Shown here one piece after another: positions 34,643 through 44,296 of a stretch of 64,000 nt of DNA (its first letter is position 1; every line of letters starts with the position of its first letter). The translations under genes were made by a program, and so were the position numbers. The stretch comes from Butyrivibrio sp. WCD3002 (GTDB lineage: Bacteria > Bacillota > Clostridia > Lachnospirales > Lachnospiraceae): assembly GCF_000424265.1 (NCBI RefSeq), contig NZ_AUJO01000006.1, forward strand, positions 1-64,000, written 5' to 3'. The notes below the pieces were generated by a model that searched no databases, was not told the DNA's origin, and worked only from the letters and a program-made list of their open reading frames with translations.

Positions 34643-34682
34643 AATAAAAAAGCTCAGAAATCCATAAGAATTTCTGAGCTTA
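34643..34682 (-). terminator. Rho-independent terminator of the Gfo/Idh/MocA operon
   Basis: Minus strand: AGCTCAGAAAT pairs with ATTTCTGAGCT around an 8-nt loop and is followed by TTTTTTATTG. It lies 7 nt past the stop codon at 34689 and separates the two transporter operons. Confidence 0.88.
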
Positions 34683-34688
34683 TATACA

Positions 34689-35879
34689 TTACCATGTAAC
34701 GTCCCACCGGCTGCTGTATACTCCTGCACTCTCCTTTAGGCTTGCCGTATGGGCATCCGAATGATATTTAATTATTTCTCTTTCCTTTTTCTCATTAAGA
34801 AGTCTGGAAAAAAGGCGCTTATCTGCAGGAACGCTTACCTCAGAGTTGGTCCAGGTGGACAAATAGGCAGCGTTACTTATCTGCAGGCTTTTTATGCCCT
34901 GCTCGCCGGGAGCAATAAGTTCCTCACCAAACAAAATGTTATTGACGAAATTACGTATAATCAGAATGTGCCCGTCTTCTGCCTTTTGGGCTTCGATTAT
35001 CTCCTCGGAATAATGCGCTTTAGGCATGGCTTCATCTGAGTTAAAGCAGATATTTCTCTCGTCATCATCCAGGATGAAAAATTCAAGCTTACCGTTTTCA
35101 ACTACTGCTTTTCCCTTTGTTCCGCTTATTTCAAGCCTGTTGGTTCCGGGAAATTCTCCTGTTGATGTGATAAAAACCGCGGAGGCACCGCTCTTATATT
35201 CTGCATAGATCGTAACGTCGTCCTCCACCTTGATATCGTGGAAGCGGCCCTCATGGCAAAAGGCTTTAAGGGTATCCGGAACGCCCAGGATCCACTGCCA
35301 GATATCCAGATTATGGGGGCACTGGTTAAGCAGCGCCCCTCCGCCTTCTCCGTTCCAGGATGCACGCCAGGAAGCTGAATCGTAGTAGGCCTGAGTTCTG
35401 TACCAGTTATTTATTATCCAGACAAATCTTTTTATGGTGCCAAGCTTGCCTTCACGAACACTCCGGGCAAGCTTAAGATAAAGGCTGTCTGTTCGCTGGT
35501 TAAACATGATAGCAAAGGTTTTTCCGCTTGCGGAAGCTGCTTCGTTCATGGCCTCAACCTCAGTAGTATCAACACCTGCGGGTTTTTCGGTAAGCACATG
35601 GAAGCCTTTGTTAAAGGCCGCAATGGCTATGATCGGATGCAGATAATGCGGAGTTGCGATGATTACTGCATCTGCAAGGCCTGAACTTAGCAGCTCGTTA
35701 TAATCCCTAAAACGGGCAACCTTTTCGCCAAAGGCTTCACCGGCCCATTTAAGCTTATCTTCATCGATATCTGCAACGCAGGAAAGCGTCGCGTTACTTA
35801 TTTTTTCGTCAAATATGGCTTTGGCGTGGGCGCTTCCCATATTTCCTATTCCAATTACTGCTAATCTTACTTTATCCAT
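34689..35879 (-). CDS. Gfo/Idh/MocA-family oxidoreductase (first of three)
   Basis: This 396-residue NAD(P)-dependent enzyme has a Rossmann motif GIGNMGSAHA (10-19), the catalytic-lysine motif TEKPAG (about 96-101) and the GGALLNQCPHNLDIW region (about 178-192) with the active-site histidine. Family members oxidise or reduce hydroxyls of sugars, inositols and glycosides. It is last in an operon with two relatives and an ABC importer, so its substrate is probably an imported glycan unit. Confidence 0.9.
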   Translation of the reverse strand: MDKVRLAVIGIGNMGSAHAKAIFDEKISNATLSCVADIDEDKLKWAGEAFGEKVARFRDYNELLSSGLADAVIIATPHYLHPIIAIAAFNKGFHVLTEKPAGVDTTEVEAMNEAASASGKTFAIMFNQRTDSLYLKLARSVREGKLGTIKRFVWIINNWYRTQAYYDSASWRASWNGEGGGALLNQCPHNLDIWQWILGVPDTLKAFCHEGRFHDIKVEDDVTIYAEYKSGASAVFITSTGEFPGTNRLEISGTKGKAVVENGKLEFFILDDDERNICFNSDEAMPKAHYSEEIIEAQKAEDGHILIIRNFVNNILFGEELIAPGEQGIKSLQISNAAYLSTWTNSEVSVPADKRLFSRLLNEKKEREIIKYHSDAHTASLKESAGVYSSRWDVTW

Positions 35880-35898
35880 TGACTTCTCCTGCCCGGAA

Positions 35899-37065
35899 TT
35901 AGTAATTTCCTACTGTGAGCTTGTCTTCTTCAAAATTCTCAACAGAGTTTGCCTTTTCATAGAAGTGCACAGCGTTTTCCTGAATACCGCCTGTCCTGTA
36001 ATACTTTGAATCAGGAGTTACGGGAAGTGAAATTGTCTTTTTCTCAAAGCCTGCTGCATAGACAGCAGTTATAAGCTCAAGGGTTCTTTTTCCATCGACA
36101 CCGGTTATAAGGGGCTTTTCACCCTTTTCTATTGCGGACAGGTAGTTGTCTATCTCGCCAACATGTCCCTCATATTTAAGGTCTTCTATCTCCTCATAAC
36201 ACTTATTAAGCTTTTGGATCAGCTCCTCATTTTTCTTATCATCAGGAAAACCGTTGTCCATTCCGATCTCAGCCTTAACATCCCAGGGCATTGATATCCT
36301 TGCCTTTTCACACTGAAGGACAATGCCCTGCTCTTCGCCGTGACTTACAACGGATGCAATCACCTCCGCTATGCTGTCGTCGTCATACTTGAAGCAGGAA
36401 AAAGACAGATCTTCAACCTCAGCATTATCATGCATGATATTTGTAAGGACTGATGTTGCCTCTACAGGAGACCTGTTTTCAATCCAGTTCAGCATATCGA
36501 TGTGATGGACGGCGTGGTTTAAGGTAGGACCACCGCCCTCTTTTTCCCAGGTGCCTCTCCACCAAAGGTCATAATAGCTGTGGTCGCGCCACCAGTTGGA
36601 ATTGACTCTTGCAAAGCATATTTTTCCCGCAAGACCGGAATCTGCGATTTTCTTCAGCTTGTAAACACCATTCCTGAAGCGGTTCTGTGCAATAACGCCA
36701 AGGGTCACATTGTTGGCCTTTTCGGCGGCCAGCATCATATCGCATTCCTCAATGCTGGCTGCCATGGGCTTTTCCACAAGAACGTTGATTCCCTTATTCA
36801 TACAGTTGATGCTTATCTGCGAATGAACATAAGGAGGAGTACATACGTGAACCACATCTATATGAACGCCGGATTCAAGCATTTCTTCGTGATCCTTAAA
36901 AACAGGAATATCCTTATCCAGATGGTACTTTTCTTTGATTTTTTCACACTTTTCCGGATAAATGTCGCATAAAGCCACAATCCTGCATCTTTCGGGAAAC
37001 TCCAGAAGTCCCTGGATATGAAAATTGGAAATACCACCGGTTCCTACTATAGCAACATCAATCAT
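35899..37065 (-). CDS. Gfo/Idh/MocA-family oxidoreductase (second of three)
   Basis: The 388-residue enzyme begins MIDVAIVGTGGISNFHI, has the catalytic VEKPMA motif (about 92-97) and the GGPTLNHAVHHIDML histidine region (about 185). The start at 37065 has AGGAAG 8 nt upstream; an upstream in-frame extension to 37119 overlaps the neighbour and is rejected. It starts 5 nt after the stop of the third relative, so all three are co-translated. Confidence 0.9.
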   Translation of the reverse strand: MIDVAIVGTGGISNFHIQGLLEFPERCRIVALCDIYPEKCEKIKEKYHLDKDIPVFKDHEEMLESGVHIDVVHVCTPPYVHSQISINCMNKGINVLVEKPMAASIEECDMMLAAEKANNVTLGVIAQNRFRNGVYKLKKIADSGLAGKICFARVNSNWWRDHSYYDLWWRGTWEKEGGGPTLNHAVHHIDMLNWIENRSPVEATSVLTNIMHDNAEVEDLSFSCFKYDDDSIAEVIASVVSHGEEQGIVLQCEKARISMPWDVKAEIGMDNGFPDDKKNEELIQKLNKCYEEIEDLKYEGHVGEIDNYLSAIEKGEKPLITGVDGKRTLELITAVYAAGFEKKTISLPVTPDSKYYRTGGIQENAVHFYEKANSVENFEEDKLTVGNY

Positions 37066-37070
37066 TTTAT

Positions 37071-38162
37071 TTACTTCCTTCCTGTTAGCTCTGCCGCCTT
37101 CATTTGTGCCCTTACGCATAACTCAGCAGCCTTAAAGGCGTGATCCTGAGTCATGGCATTTTCTGTTCTGTTCATGCAATCCAGAATGAGCTGACCAAAA
37201 AAGGGATATCCAACCTTACCGCTTACTTCGAAATGCTGTTCACCGTCCTTGTTTACAAGAAAAACATGGTTAGAAGTTCCGTCATTTGTTCCCACATTCA
37301 CGTATTTTCTGATCTCGATATAGCCCTCTGTTCCAAGGATAAAGGTTCTACCATCGCCCCATGTTGAAAGACCGTCAGGTGTGAACCAGTCAACTCTGAA
37401 ATGCTGGGTTGTACCGTTATCTCCAACAAGGTTAGCATCTCCAAAATCATCCAACTCCGGATATTCCGGATGGTGATAATTGCCAACTTCGCTGTAGGCA
37501 ACCTCAGCATCCTTTGCGCCACAGTAGAAAAGGAACTGCTCGATCTGATGTGAGCCTATATCGCACAGAATACCGCCATATTGTTCCTTTACATAAAACC
37601 AGTCCGGGCGGCTCTTGGGGTCACCGATTCTGTGAGGGCCAAAGCCGTCGATATGTATCGGTTTTCCAATGGCACCCTGCTCTATGAGCTGTCCTGCAAA
37701 AACTGCGGATTCTACATGGATTCTTTCGCTGTAATAAACCATGTATTTTTTCCCTGTTTTAAGGACGGTTTCCTTTGCCCTTTCCAGCTGCTCCAGTGAG
37801 GTCAGCGGAGCTTTATCTGTAAAATAGTCCTTACCATGCTCCATGACTCTGATTCCAAGATCACATCTTTTCCAGGTTTCAGCTGCGCCGCACACAAGCT
37901 TTACCTCGGGATCATTTAAGATTTCATCCTCCGAATCTGCGATCGTAACCTGAGGATAGGTTTTCTTAAAGGCCTCAGCCTTTTGCCTGTCTCTGTCATA
38001 AACCCACTTAAGGGTTGCACCGGCTTCTATAAGACCGTTGCACATTCCATATATGTGTCCGTGGTCCAGAGCAATAGCCGCTATTACAAACTCACCTTCC
38101 TTTACAACAGGGTCAGGCTTACCCGTCGGAGCATAATTCATGCCGTTTTGTTTATCTGCCAT
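37071..38162 (-). CDS. Divergent Gfo/Idh/MocA-family oxidoreductase (third of three)
   Basis: The 363-residue protein has the Gfo/Idh/MocA fold but an unusual nucleotide-binding start (AIALDHGHIYGM near 30 instead of GxGxxG) and TDKAP (about 115) in place of EKP, so the lysine is kept. GGILCDIGSHQIEQF supplies the histidine. It belongs to a recognisable subgroup with DHGHIYG. It may bind its cofactor or substrate differently from the other two. Confidence 0.85.
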   Translation of the reverse strand: MADKQNGMNYAPTGKPDPVVKEGEFVIAAIALDHGHIYGMCNGLIEAGATLKWVYDRDRQKAEAFKKTYPQVTIADSEDEILNDPEVKLVCGAAETWKRCDLGIRVMEHGKDYFTDKAPLTSLEQLERAKETVLKTGKKYMVYYSERIHVESAVFAGQLIEQGAIGKPIHIDGFGPHRIGDPKSRPDWFYVKEQYGGILCDIGSHQIEQFLFYCGAKDAEVAYSEVGNYHHPEYPELDDFGDANLVGDNGTTQHFRVDWFTPDGLSTWGDGRTFILGTEGYIEIRKYVNVGTNDGTSNHVFLVNKDGEQHFEVSGKVGYPFFGQLILDCMNRTENAMTQDHAFKAAELCVRAQMKAAELTGRK

Positions 38163-38183
38163 CTCACACCTCTTGTGTTTTTA

Positions 38184-39839
38184 TTAATTAGAGTAGTGTT
38201 CTTCTCTCTCCGAAATAATAGTATCGATATCGTAGTCCTTTAATTCCTGCATGTACTCTGCATAAACGTCATCATATTCATCCGGATTGCAGGTTACCAT
38301 TTTTACCTGATACTCATCCCTTGCGATATTGAGATCCGTAAGAAGATCTGCTGTTGAAGGTGATGTATATGATGTGTCGTAGGCAAGATTTCCCTCAAGG
38401 GCATACTGATAATTCTGAATTACATAATCCTCGTAGCCGGGAGCTTCCTTTGCGGTACATTTATTGAAATCATCCACTGTTTCGAAATATCCCTGATTTC
38501 CAACAAGGAAAAGATCTGTTCTGATCCAATCCTTATCCTGAGCGTTGTAGGTTGCATCGATTACAACGGGAATTCCGTCTTCCATGTTGTAGTGCTCACC
38601 TTCAAAGCCGTGATAAAGAACGAAACCGCCTTCTTCTGTGCACATCCAGTCAAGGTAGGTCATGCATGCTTCAACTGTTTCTTCATCTGCTGTCTTGGGG
38701 CAGAATGCTATAAGACCGCCTGCACCGTAGGATGCGGAATAAACCTGTCCGTCGTTTACATTCTTAAACTGAGGAATCGAAACAAACTCAGCGTCAGGAA
38801 CATTTTCCGTAAGTGTTTTGTGAAGTGAACCGCGAAGTACATCCACATTTCCGTTTACGTTATACTCGCAAAAACCGATATTTCCGGTAACGATCTCGCT
38901 CTTGAAATCATCCTCTGCAAGGTTGTAATATTCCTGATTTATAAGACCTGCGTTGTAGAGCTTGTTGAGGTACTTATAGTAGTCATACATACCGGGATCG
39001 TAGTAGTCCTGAATAACGGACTCGCCGCCACCGCAGATATTTACTGCCAGCGGATCGGATGCAATTTTAGAGAAAACCTGCTTCAGGTTCCAACCGGTCC
39101 AGATAACCATTCCTGATACACCTGTAAGACCGTCGGGATTTTCATGGACCATCTTATCAAGTGCTGTGTAGAGCTCATCTGGATTTGTGGGAATATCAAG
39201 TCCAAGCTTATCCAGCCAGTCCTTTCTCATGAAGTAGTTACTCTTTGCTGTGGTTGCTCTTCTGGCAACTATTCCGTACAGACTGCCCTCGGAATTTCTT
39301 CCGATATCAAGGACATCTTTGCCAATATATTTTTTCATGTTCAGAGCCTGATCCTCGCCGTCGATAAATTCGTTGAGGTCCCAGATTCCGCCCTGATTAT
39401 AGTATTCTTCAGCGTAAGCATAGGTGTAAGTAAGAGTAAGGTCCGGTGCTGTCTGTGATGCAACCATAGCCTGCATTTTTGTAACCTCATCTCCTCTTGG
39501 AACCGGAACGAATTCAACGTTGATTCCAACCTTGTTCATCTGCTCATTTACATACTTTGTCCATTTATTGTCAGTGATGGTTGAGCCATCCGGTGCATTA
39601 CTTCTGTCAAAAAGCTCAACTGTGATGGTTACGTCATCAAACTGCTTTGAACCGTAAGTAGTCTGATATTTACTTTTCTGTGTCTGTGTTGTGGTCTCAG
39701 CTGCAGCATTTTCATTAGTATCCATTGCCGGTGCCATATCTACGGAAACGTCTTCCTGTGTACTCTTTGCACCGCATCCTGTCAGCATTGAAGAAACCAA
39801 TACCAGAGACATTGCTCCTGCCAATAATCTTCTTTTCAT
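38184..39839 (-). CDS. Sugar-binding lipoprotein, LipO-type, of a second ABC importer
   Basis: The 551-residue protein has a lipobox LTGC (Cys22), a threonine/glutamine linker, and a long two-lobed binding fold typical of oligosaccharide-binding proteins that pair with LplB/LplC permeases. It captures glycan fragments at the cell surface. It lies between the permeases and the three oxidoreductases on the same strand. Confidence 0.9.
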   Translation of the reverse strand: MKRRLLAGAMSLVLVSSMLTGCGAKSTQEDVSVDMAPAMDTNENAAAETTTQTQKSKYQTTYGSKQFDDVTITVELFDRSNAPDGSTITDNKWTKYVNEQMNKVGINVEFVPVPRGDEVTKMQAMVASQTAPDLTLTYTYAYAEEYYNQGGIWDLNEFIDGEDQALNMKKYIGKDVLDIGRNSEGSLYGIVARRATTAKSNYFMRKDWLDKLGLDIPTNPDELYTALDKMVHENPDGLTGVSGMVIWTGWNLKQVFSKIASDPLAVNICGGGESVIQDYYDPGMYDYYKYLNKLYNAGLINQEYYNLAEDDFKSEIVTGNIGFCEYNVNGNVDVLRGSLHKTLTENVPDAEFVSIPQFKNVNDGQVYSASYGAGGLIAFCPKTADEETVEACMTYLDWMCTEEGGFVLYHGFEGEHYNMEDGIPVVIDATYNAQDKDWIRTDLFLVGNQGYFETVDDFNKCTAKEAPGYEDYVIQNYQYALEGNLAYDTSYTSPSTADLLTDLNIARDEYQVKMVTCNPDEYDDVYAEYMQELKDYDIDTIISEREEHYSN

Positions 39840-39921
39840 ACATTTTCCCTTTCTATTTTCTAGAGTTTAAATAGTTGTTTTTAAATACATTCATCAATGC
39901 GCGCTTATTGAGAATGAATAT

Positions 39922-40791
39922 TTATCCTTTAACTGATCCGAGCATTACGCCCTTTACGAAATATTTCTGAAGCCAGGGATAAACCACCAGAATCGGAACT
40001 GTGGAAACTGCCACTGTTGCCATCTTAAGAGACTGGCTCATTACCTGGGTTCCTATGCCCTCGACATTTGCTCCAGAATTGTTCAGAACTTCACCAAACA
40101 GAAGGCTTCGAAGTGTAAGCTGAAGGGTATACAGCTCCGGCTTTTGAATATAAATGAGAGCGTCGAAATATGTGTTCCAGTAGCCTACTGCATAGAAAAG
40201 TCCCATGGTTGCTATAATCGGAACAGACAGCGGAAGGATTATGTTGATAAGAACCTTCATATATGAAGCACCGTCTATTCTTGCTGCTTCCTCCAGACTC
40301 TCCGGAATGTTTTTGAAAAACGTTCTCATTACGATGAAATTGAAAACGTTTATGGATTGCGGAACAAACAGTGCAAATACTGTGTCAAAAAGTCCCAGGG
40401 ATTTAACCGTCAGGAACGTGGGGATCATACCGCCGCTAAAATACATGGTAAAAAGTATGAATCCTGTTAAAAATGATCTTCCCGGCAGATCCTTTCTTGA
40501 TAACGAAAAAGCTGCCAGAATGGTTAAAACAAGGCTCAGAAGTGTTCCAAGTATTGTGACGACCACCGTATTTTTCATGGCCATCCATATCTGTGTTTTT
40601 CCAAGGATCTGTTTATAGGCTTCAAGATTAAAATCTATGGGATAAAAAGTTACTCTTCCGGACAGAACTGCGTTGTAGCCGCTGACGGAATATGCAAGAA
40701 CATTTATAAAGGGATAAATGCATACAAATGCCAGTATGGATAACAAAATGTAATTTATGACATGTCCTGCGCTGATTTTTTTGGTTTTCAT
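39922..40791 (-). CDS. ABC transporter permease, LplC/YtcP type
   Basis: The 289-residue protein has six membrane helices and the EAA loop EAARIDGASYMKVLINIILPLS (about 190). It ends YFVKGVMLGSVKG, a signature of LplC-like permeases. AAGGAG lies 6 nt before the ATG at 40791; the frame opens at 40851 inside the previous gene. It partners the LplB-type permease. Confidence 0.92.
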   Translation of the reverse strand: MKTKKISAGHVINYILLSILAFVCIYPFINVLAYSVSGYNAVLSGRVTFYPIDFNLEAYKQILGKTQIWMAMKNTVVVTILGTLLSLVLTILAAFSLSRKDLPGRSFLTGFILFTMYFSGGMIPTFLTVKSLGLFDTVFALFVPQSINVFNFIVMRTFFKNIPESLEEAARIDGASYMKVLINIILPLSVPIIATMGLFYAVGYWNTYFDALIYIQKPELYTLQLTLRSLLFGEVLNNSGANVEGIGTQVMSQSLKMATVAVSTVPILVVYPWLQKYFVKGVMLGSVKG

Positions 40792-40804
40792 ACTGTTCTC
40801 CTTT

Positions 40805-41722
40805 TTAAATAATTCCGTCTTCGCCGATGGCCTTTGCAAACTTATCAGCAATGAAGAGAATTATGATATTGATCAGTGACTGGAATAATCCTATTGCAGT
40901 GGAATCGCTGTACTTGGCTTTTTCAATACCCAATCTGTAGGTGTAAGTGCTTATAACCTCTGAAACCTCTGCCACCTTTTTGTTCCCCAGCAAAAGCGGT
41001 GCATCCAGTCCGATGGACATCATTTTTGATATCTGAAGTATCAGCATAGTGACGATGACCGATTTTATCGAAGGCAGGGTGATATAGATAAGCCTCTGGA
41101 ACTGCGTTGCTCCGTCCAGGTATGCTGCCTCGTAAAGAGATTCATCAACGCCTGTCAGCGCAGCAAGATAAATGATCGTTCCCCAACCGATTTCCTTCCA
41201 CACGTTGCATATAACGAATGTAACTATCCACCAGCCGTTACTGCTCATGAAAGGGATGGGATCCTTTCCCATATTTTCAAGCGCTCTGTTTATGCTTCCG
41301 TTTGTCATGGAAAAAAGGTTGCTTGCGATTCCCGTAACTACAACCCAGGAAATGAAGTGTGGCAGATAAAGAACTGACTGGGTTATTTTTTTGAAATGCC
41401 TGCTCCTTACTTCATTCAGCATCAAAGAAACGATGATCGTAAGTGGAAAGCTGACCAGCAAAGTCGACATATTAAGCATCAGCGTGTTCCTTATGGCGTT
41501 CCAGAAATTTTTACTTTTGAAAAGCTTTCGGAAAACATCGATGCCGCACCAGGGGCTTTCCGTTATGCCCTTGAATACGTTGTAATCCTTGAAAGCGATG
41601 GTTACTCCGTACATAGGAACATACTTAAAAAGAACATAGTAGGTTATGACCGGCAGTAACATCAGATAAACCCATTTGTAACCCCAAACTTTTTTTGCAG
41701 TTTTTTCAAAATACATTCTCAT
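40805..41722 (-). CDS. ABC transporter permease, LplB type
   Basis: The 305-residue protein has a cytosolic N-terminus, six membrane helices, the YVPMYGVTIAFKDYN segment typical of LplB, and an EAA loop EAAYLDGATQFQRLIYITLPS (about 200). It is the first gene of the operon, divergent from the AraC regulator with a 300-nt shared regulatory region. GGGAG lies 5 nt upstream of the ATG. Confidence 0.92.
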   Translation of the reverse strand: MRMYFEKTAKKVWGYKWVYLMLLPVITYYVLFKYVPMYGVTIAFKDYNVFKGITESPWCGIDVFRKLFKSKNFWNAIRNTLMLNMSTLLVSFPLTIIVSLMLNEVRSRHFKKITQSVLYLPHFISWVVVTGIASNLFSMTNGSINRALENMGKDPIPFMSSNGWWIVTFVICNVWKEIGWGTIIYLAALTGVDESLYEAAYLDGATQFQRLIYITLPSIKSVIVTMLILQISKMMSIGLDAPLLLGNKKVAEVSEVISTYTYRLGIEKAKYSDSTAIGLFQSLINIIILFIADKFAKAIGEDGII

Positions 41723-42022
41723 ATAGTCTCCCTCTGATTCCCGACGACTTTTTTCGTCTCTCGCTCCCCTGCATGCCTAAATATAGCATTCAAAAATTTG
41801 GACTTCTTACACTTGGCGACACAATTTTTTTGCGTAAAATGACTTCATATTTTTCGATATGGACTCAGATTTTCGCTATATACCCGGAATTTTCGTAAAA
41901 AAGTCGTTTTGCGCAAATTATTAAGTCATTTTGCGCAAAGTTACCTGTTGTTTAGGTGTAACTGATGCATTATTCTATTTCTATAGATCTTGTAAAAACA
42001 TCGTTGGGGAGAGCTGAAATAT
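41723..42022. promoter_or_regulatory. Divergent regulatory region between lplB-type and AraC genes
   Basis: AAGTCRTTTTGCGCAAA occurs twice as direct repeats (41901-41917 and 41923-41939, 22-nt spacing) and once inverted with one change (41829-41845). On the plus strand TTGTTT (41948-41953), 17 nt and TATTCT (41971-41976) form the AraC-gene promoter, 8 nt downstream of the second copy. The lplB side has -10 TATATT (41780-41785) without a clear -35, as expected of an activated promoter. Confidence 0.7.
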
Positions 42023-42886
42023 ATGAAATGTAAGGGAATTAAGAAGTATGCTGCAATTAATTCAGAGCTTGCATGTGAGAACAAGACGGTAGATTCGCCT
42101 TTTGATTACACTGATGATATGCATAACCATGAATGTCATGAGGTTATTATCATATTTGACGGGGATATCGGTTTTTTCACGGAATATACGGGCCATGAAA
42201 TGAAGCGCGGTGATGTGGCTTTTATTCCAAATTATGTATTTCACGCCGCAACCATCTATGATCCGAGTATCTATGACAGAGCAGTTATAAACGTTGATGA
42301 CAATGCTTTAAGACGATCATCGTCCCCGAGTCTTAATCTTCTTTCCTGCTTTGAGCCTTATAATGATGCCAATCTTCATACTATTCATCTCGATGATGAT
42401 GAATTGGAAGAGATTAAATCCTACTGTATAAATCTGCAAAAAAATCTGAAAGCAGCAAAGCCAGGCACGGATATAATGGCAGATGCTTATCTTAAGCTCA
42501 TCATGACCAAGCTGACGCTTAAATACAATAATTCTCCGACTATGAATCTGCCCAATATCATGCCTGAAATCGTAAAGAAAACCTTTGAATACATAGACAG
42601 GCACCTTACGGAGGAGATCACTCTTTCCACGCTGGAAGAAGCCATTCACCATAATGGTACTTATATTTCAAGATGTGTGAAAAAATTTTCAGGGCTATCC
42701 ATTCAGCAATATATCATTGCTAAAAAGATAGCCCTGGCGTGTAAGCTCTTAAGAGAGGGTTATTCTCCCAGTGATGCCTGTTTTATGTCCGGTTTTAATA
42801 ATTATTCCAATTTTTCAAGAACCTTCGCGAAGAATGTTGGGAAATCTCCAAAACAACTTCAAATGGCCAACAGAACCATTTTATAA
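42023..42886 (+). CDS. AraC-family regulator of the LplBC-oxidoreductase operon
   Basis: The 287-residue protein has an N-terminal cupin ligand domain (about 20-110: HNHECHEVIIIFDGD) and a C-terminal double helix-turn-helix (about 185-285: TLEEAIHHNGTYISRCVKKFSG and SPSDACFMSGFNNYSNFSRTF). It probably binds the 17-bp repeats just upstream, activating the divergent transporter operon and controlling itself. Its stop is 3 nt from the convergent lipoprotein stop. Confidence 0.92.
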   Translation: MKCKGIKKYAAINSELACENKTVDSPFDYTDDMHNHECHEVIIIFDGDIGFFTEYTGHEMKRGDVAFIPNYVFHAATIYDPSIYDRAVINVDDNALRRSSSPSLNLLSCFEPYNDANLHTIHLDDDELEEIKSYCINLQKNLKAAKPGTDIMADAYLKLIMTKLTLKYNNSPTMNLPNIMPEIVKKTFEYIDRHLTEEITLSTLEEAIHHNGTYISRCVKKFSGLSIQQYIIAKKIALACKLLREGYSPSDACFMSGFNNYSNFSRTFAKNVGKSPKQLQMANRTIL

Positions 42887-42889
42887 GTA

Positions 42890-44056
42890 TTATTCGCCGA
42901 TAGGTGTGAATTCGATAATGGGCTTATTTTCTCTTTCAGCCATAAGCTTATCAAATTCATCCTGTCCGCCAGTGTATTCTGTGGTGGCCTCGAAGGTGTT
43001 GGTTTCTCTTGTGAATCCGCTAAACTCATTTGCACCGTTACCAATACCGTCTGAGATCATATCCTTCATCATAACAGAGTTGTACTCCTCTGAGATGAAG
43101 TAGGTCTCATAGGTGTGGTTGGTGCCTGCATAGATTATTCCGTCCTCAAGTCTGAGGGGACATGCGGAGCCGTTACCTGTAACCTGACCGAGATATGTTA
43201 CTGCACCATCCTGCTTGCCATAGATGGAAGCCTGATAAGCAGAGTGATCATATTCGAAAACTAGGTCTGTTACTGCAAGAAGCTCTTCATCGCTACCTAC
43301 GAGCTTAACGTAAGCATAGCCCTGTCCTTCGGTCAGTTCGGTAATCACATCATCATAGGAATCAAAGGTAGTTTTACCTGACTGTTCCTCGAGGAAATCA
43401 TTAGGCATATTCGTAAAGGGTTCGTTTTCCCCGTTATACATCTGTTCAGCTATAGCCTGGATATCAAAGCCATCAAGGTCTGCTGCAGCAACGGAAAGAG
43501 AATAAGCGATTCCTATCTCCATATCGTACCAGGTGATCATATCAACGTACCCTGTGTCGTCTACGCTGCGATAGGTTTTTCCAATCATGTTTCCGCCGCC
43601 CCAGTTAGCCATGGTTACTTCATCAGGACCAACTATCCACTCAACATAATTGCCTGAGATATCTGCATCCTCTGCAGCACCCTGCTGAGCTCTTGCAGTG
43701 AAATTCAAACCATCCAGAGAAAAGCTGAGCTGAAGCAAGGGACCTGTACCCTTATCGGAATTGGCAAGAGCGTCGCATTTTGTCCAGGTCACATCCTGTG
43801 CGCCATCGGGAGCCTTGAACAGTCTGTCGCAGGTTCCGTTAGCCTCCTCTTCAGTGATTTCTACCCAGGGATTAGCCATTCCGACAGAAGTATCCTCAGC
43901 TGTGTCGGCCTGAGCCACTTCCTCATCTGAAATTTCTGTAGCAGCAGTTTCCGTGGTTTCCTGCGTTGCAGGCTCAGATACTGCATTACCACAACCCATA
44001 ACACCGGCAGCTGATATTGTTAATACTGTTATTAACTTTACTATATTTCTTTTCAT
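42890..44056 (-). CDS. Lipoprotein of unknown function
   Basis: The 388-residue protein has a signal peptide with lipobox VMGC (Cys22) and a low-complexity Ala/Thr/Glu linker to about residue 60. The exported domain of about 320 residues is rich in aromatic and acidic residues (GNYVEWIVGPDEV, GGNMIGKTYRSVDDTGYVDM), and I recognise no family. It may be a substrate-binding or adhesive surface protein. GGGG lies upstream of the ATG. It is divergent from the YczE-type gene. Confidence 0.7.
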   Translation of the reverse strand: MKRNIVKLITVLTISAAGVMGCGNAVSEPATQETTETAATEISDEEVAQADTAEDTSVGMANPWVEITEEEANGTCDRLFKAPDGAQDVTWTKCDALANSDKGTGPLLQLSFSLDGLNFTARAQQGAAEDADISGNYVEWIVGPDEVTMANWGGGNMIGKTYRSVDDTGYVDMITWYDMEIGIAYSLSVAAADLDGFDIQAIAEQMYNGENEPFTNMPNDFLEEQSGKTTFDSYDDVITELTEGQGYAYVKLVGSDEELLAVTDLVFEYDHSAYQASIYGKQDGAVTYLGQVTGNGSACPLRLEDGIIYAGTNHTYETYFISEEYNSVMMKDMISDGIGNGANEFSGFTRETNTFEATTEYTGGQDEFDKLMAERENKPIIEFTPIGE

Positions 44057-44296
44057 AACTATCTTCCCCTCATTTATGATATCTGTCTTCGTTACCCTGG
44101 GAAAACACTGAATTTGAATACTATGGATTTCCTGATTTATGCCCTATGTATCTTCCCATTTGCAGATTATCATCATGAGTCCAACAAAAGTCCAACAAAA
44201 AAATAATTTAAATGGTATACTGATATGAACGCATTTTCTTGCGCTATTTTGCAGGAAAAATCTATAGTTTTAGTAATTTTTAGAAGGAATAAAAAA

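Noticed and set aside
31350..41722. Missing ATPase genes in both sugar ABC transporters as a sign of damage
   Set aside because: CUT1 importers in Firmicutes commonly share one MsmX-type ATPase encoded elsewhere, so this is normal.
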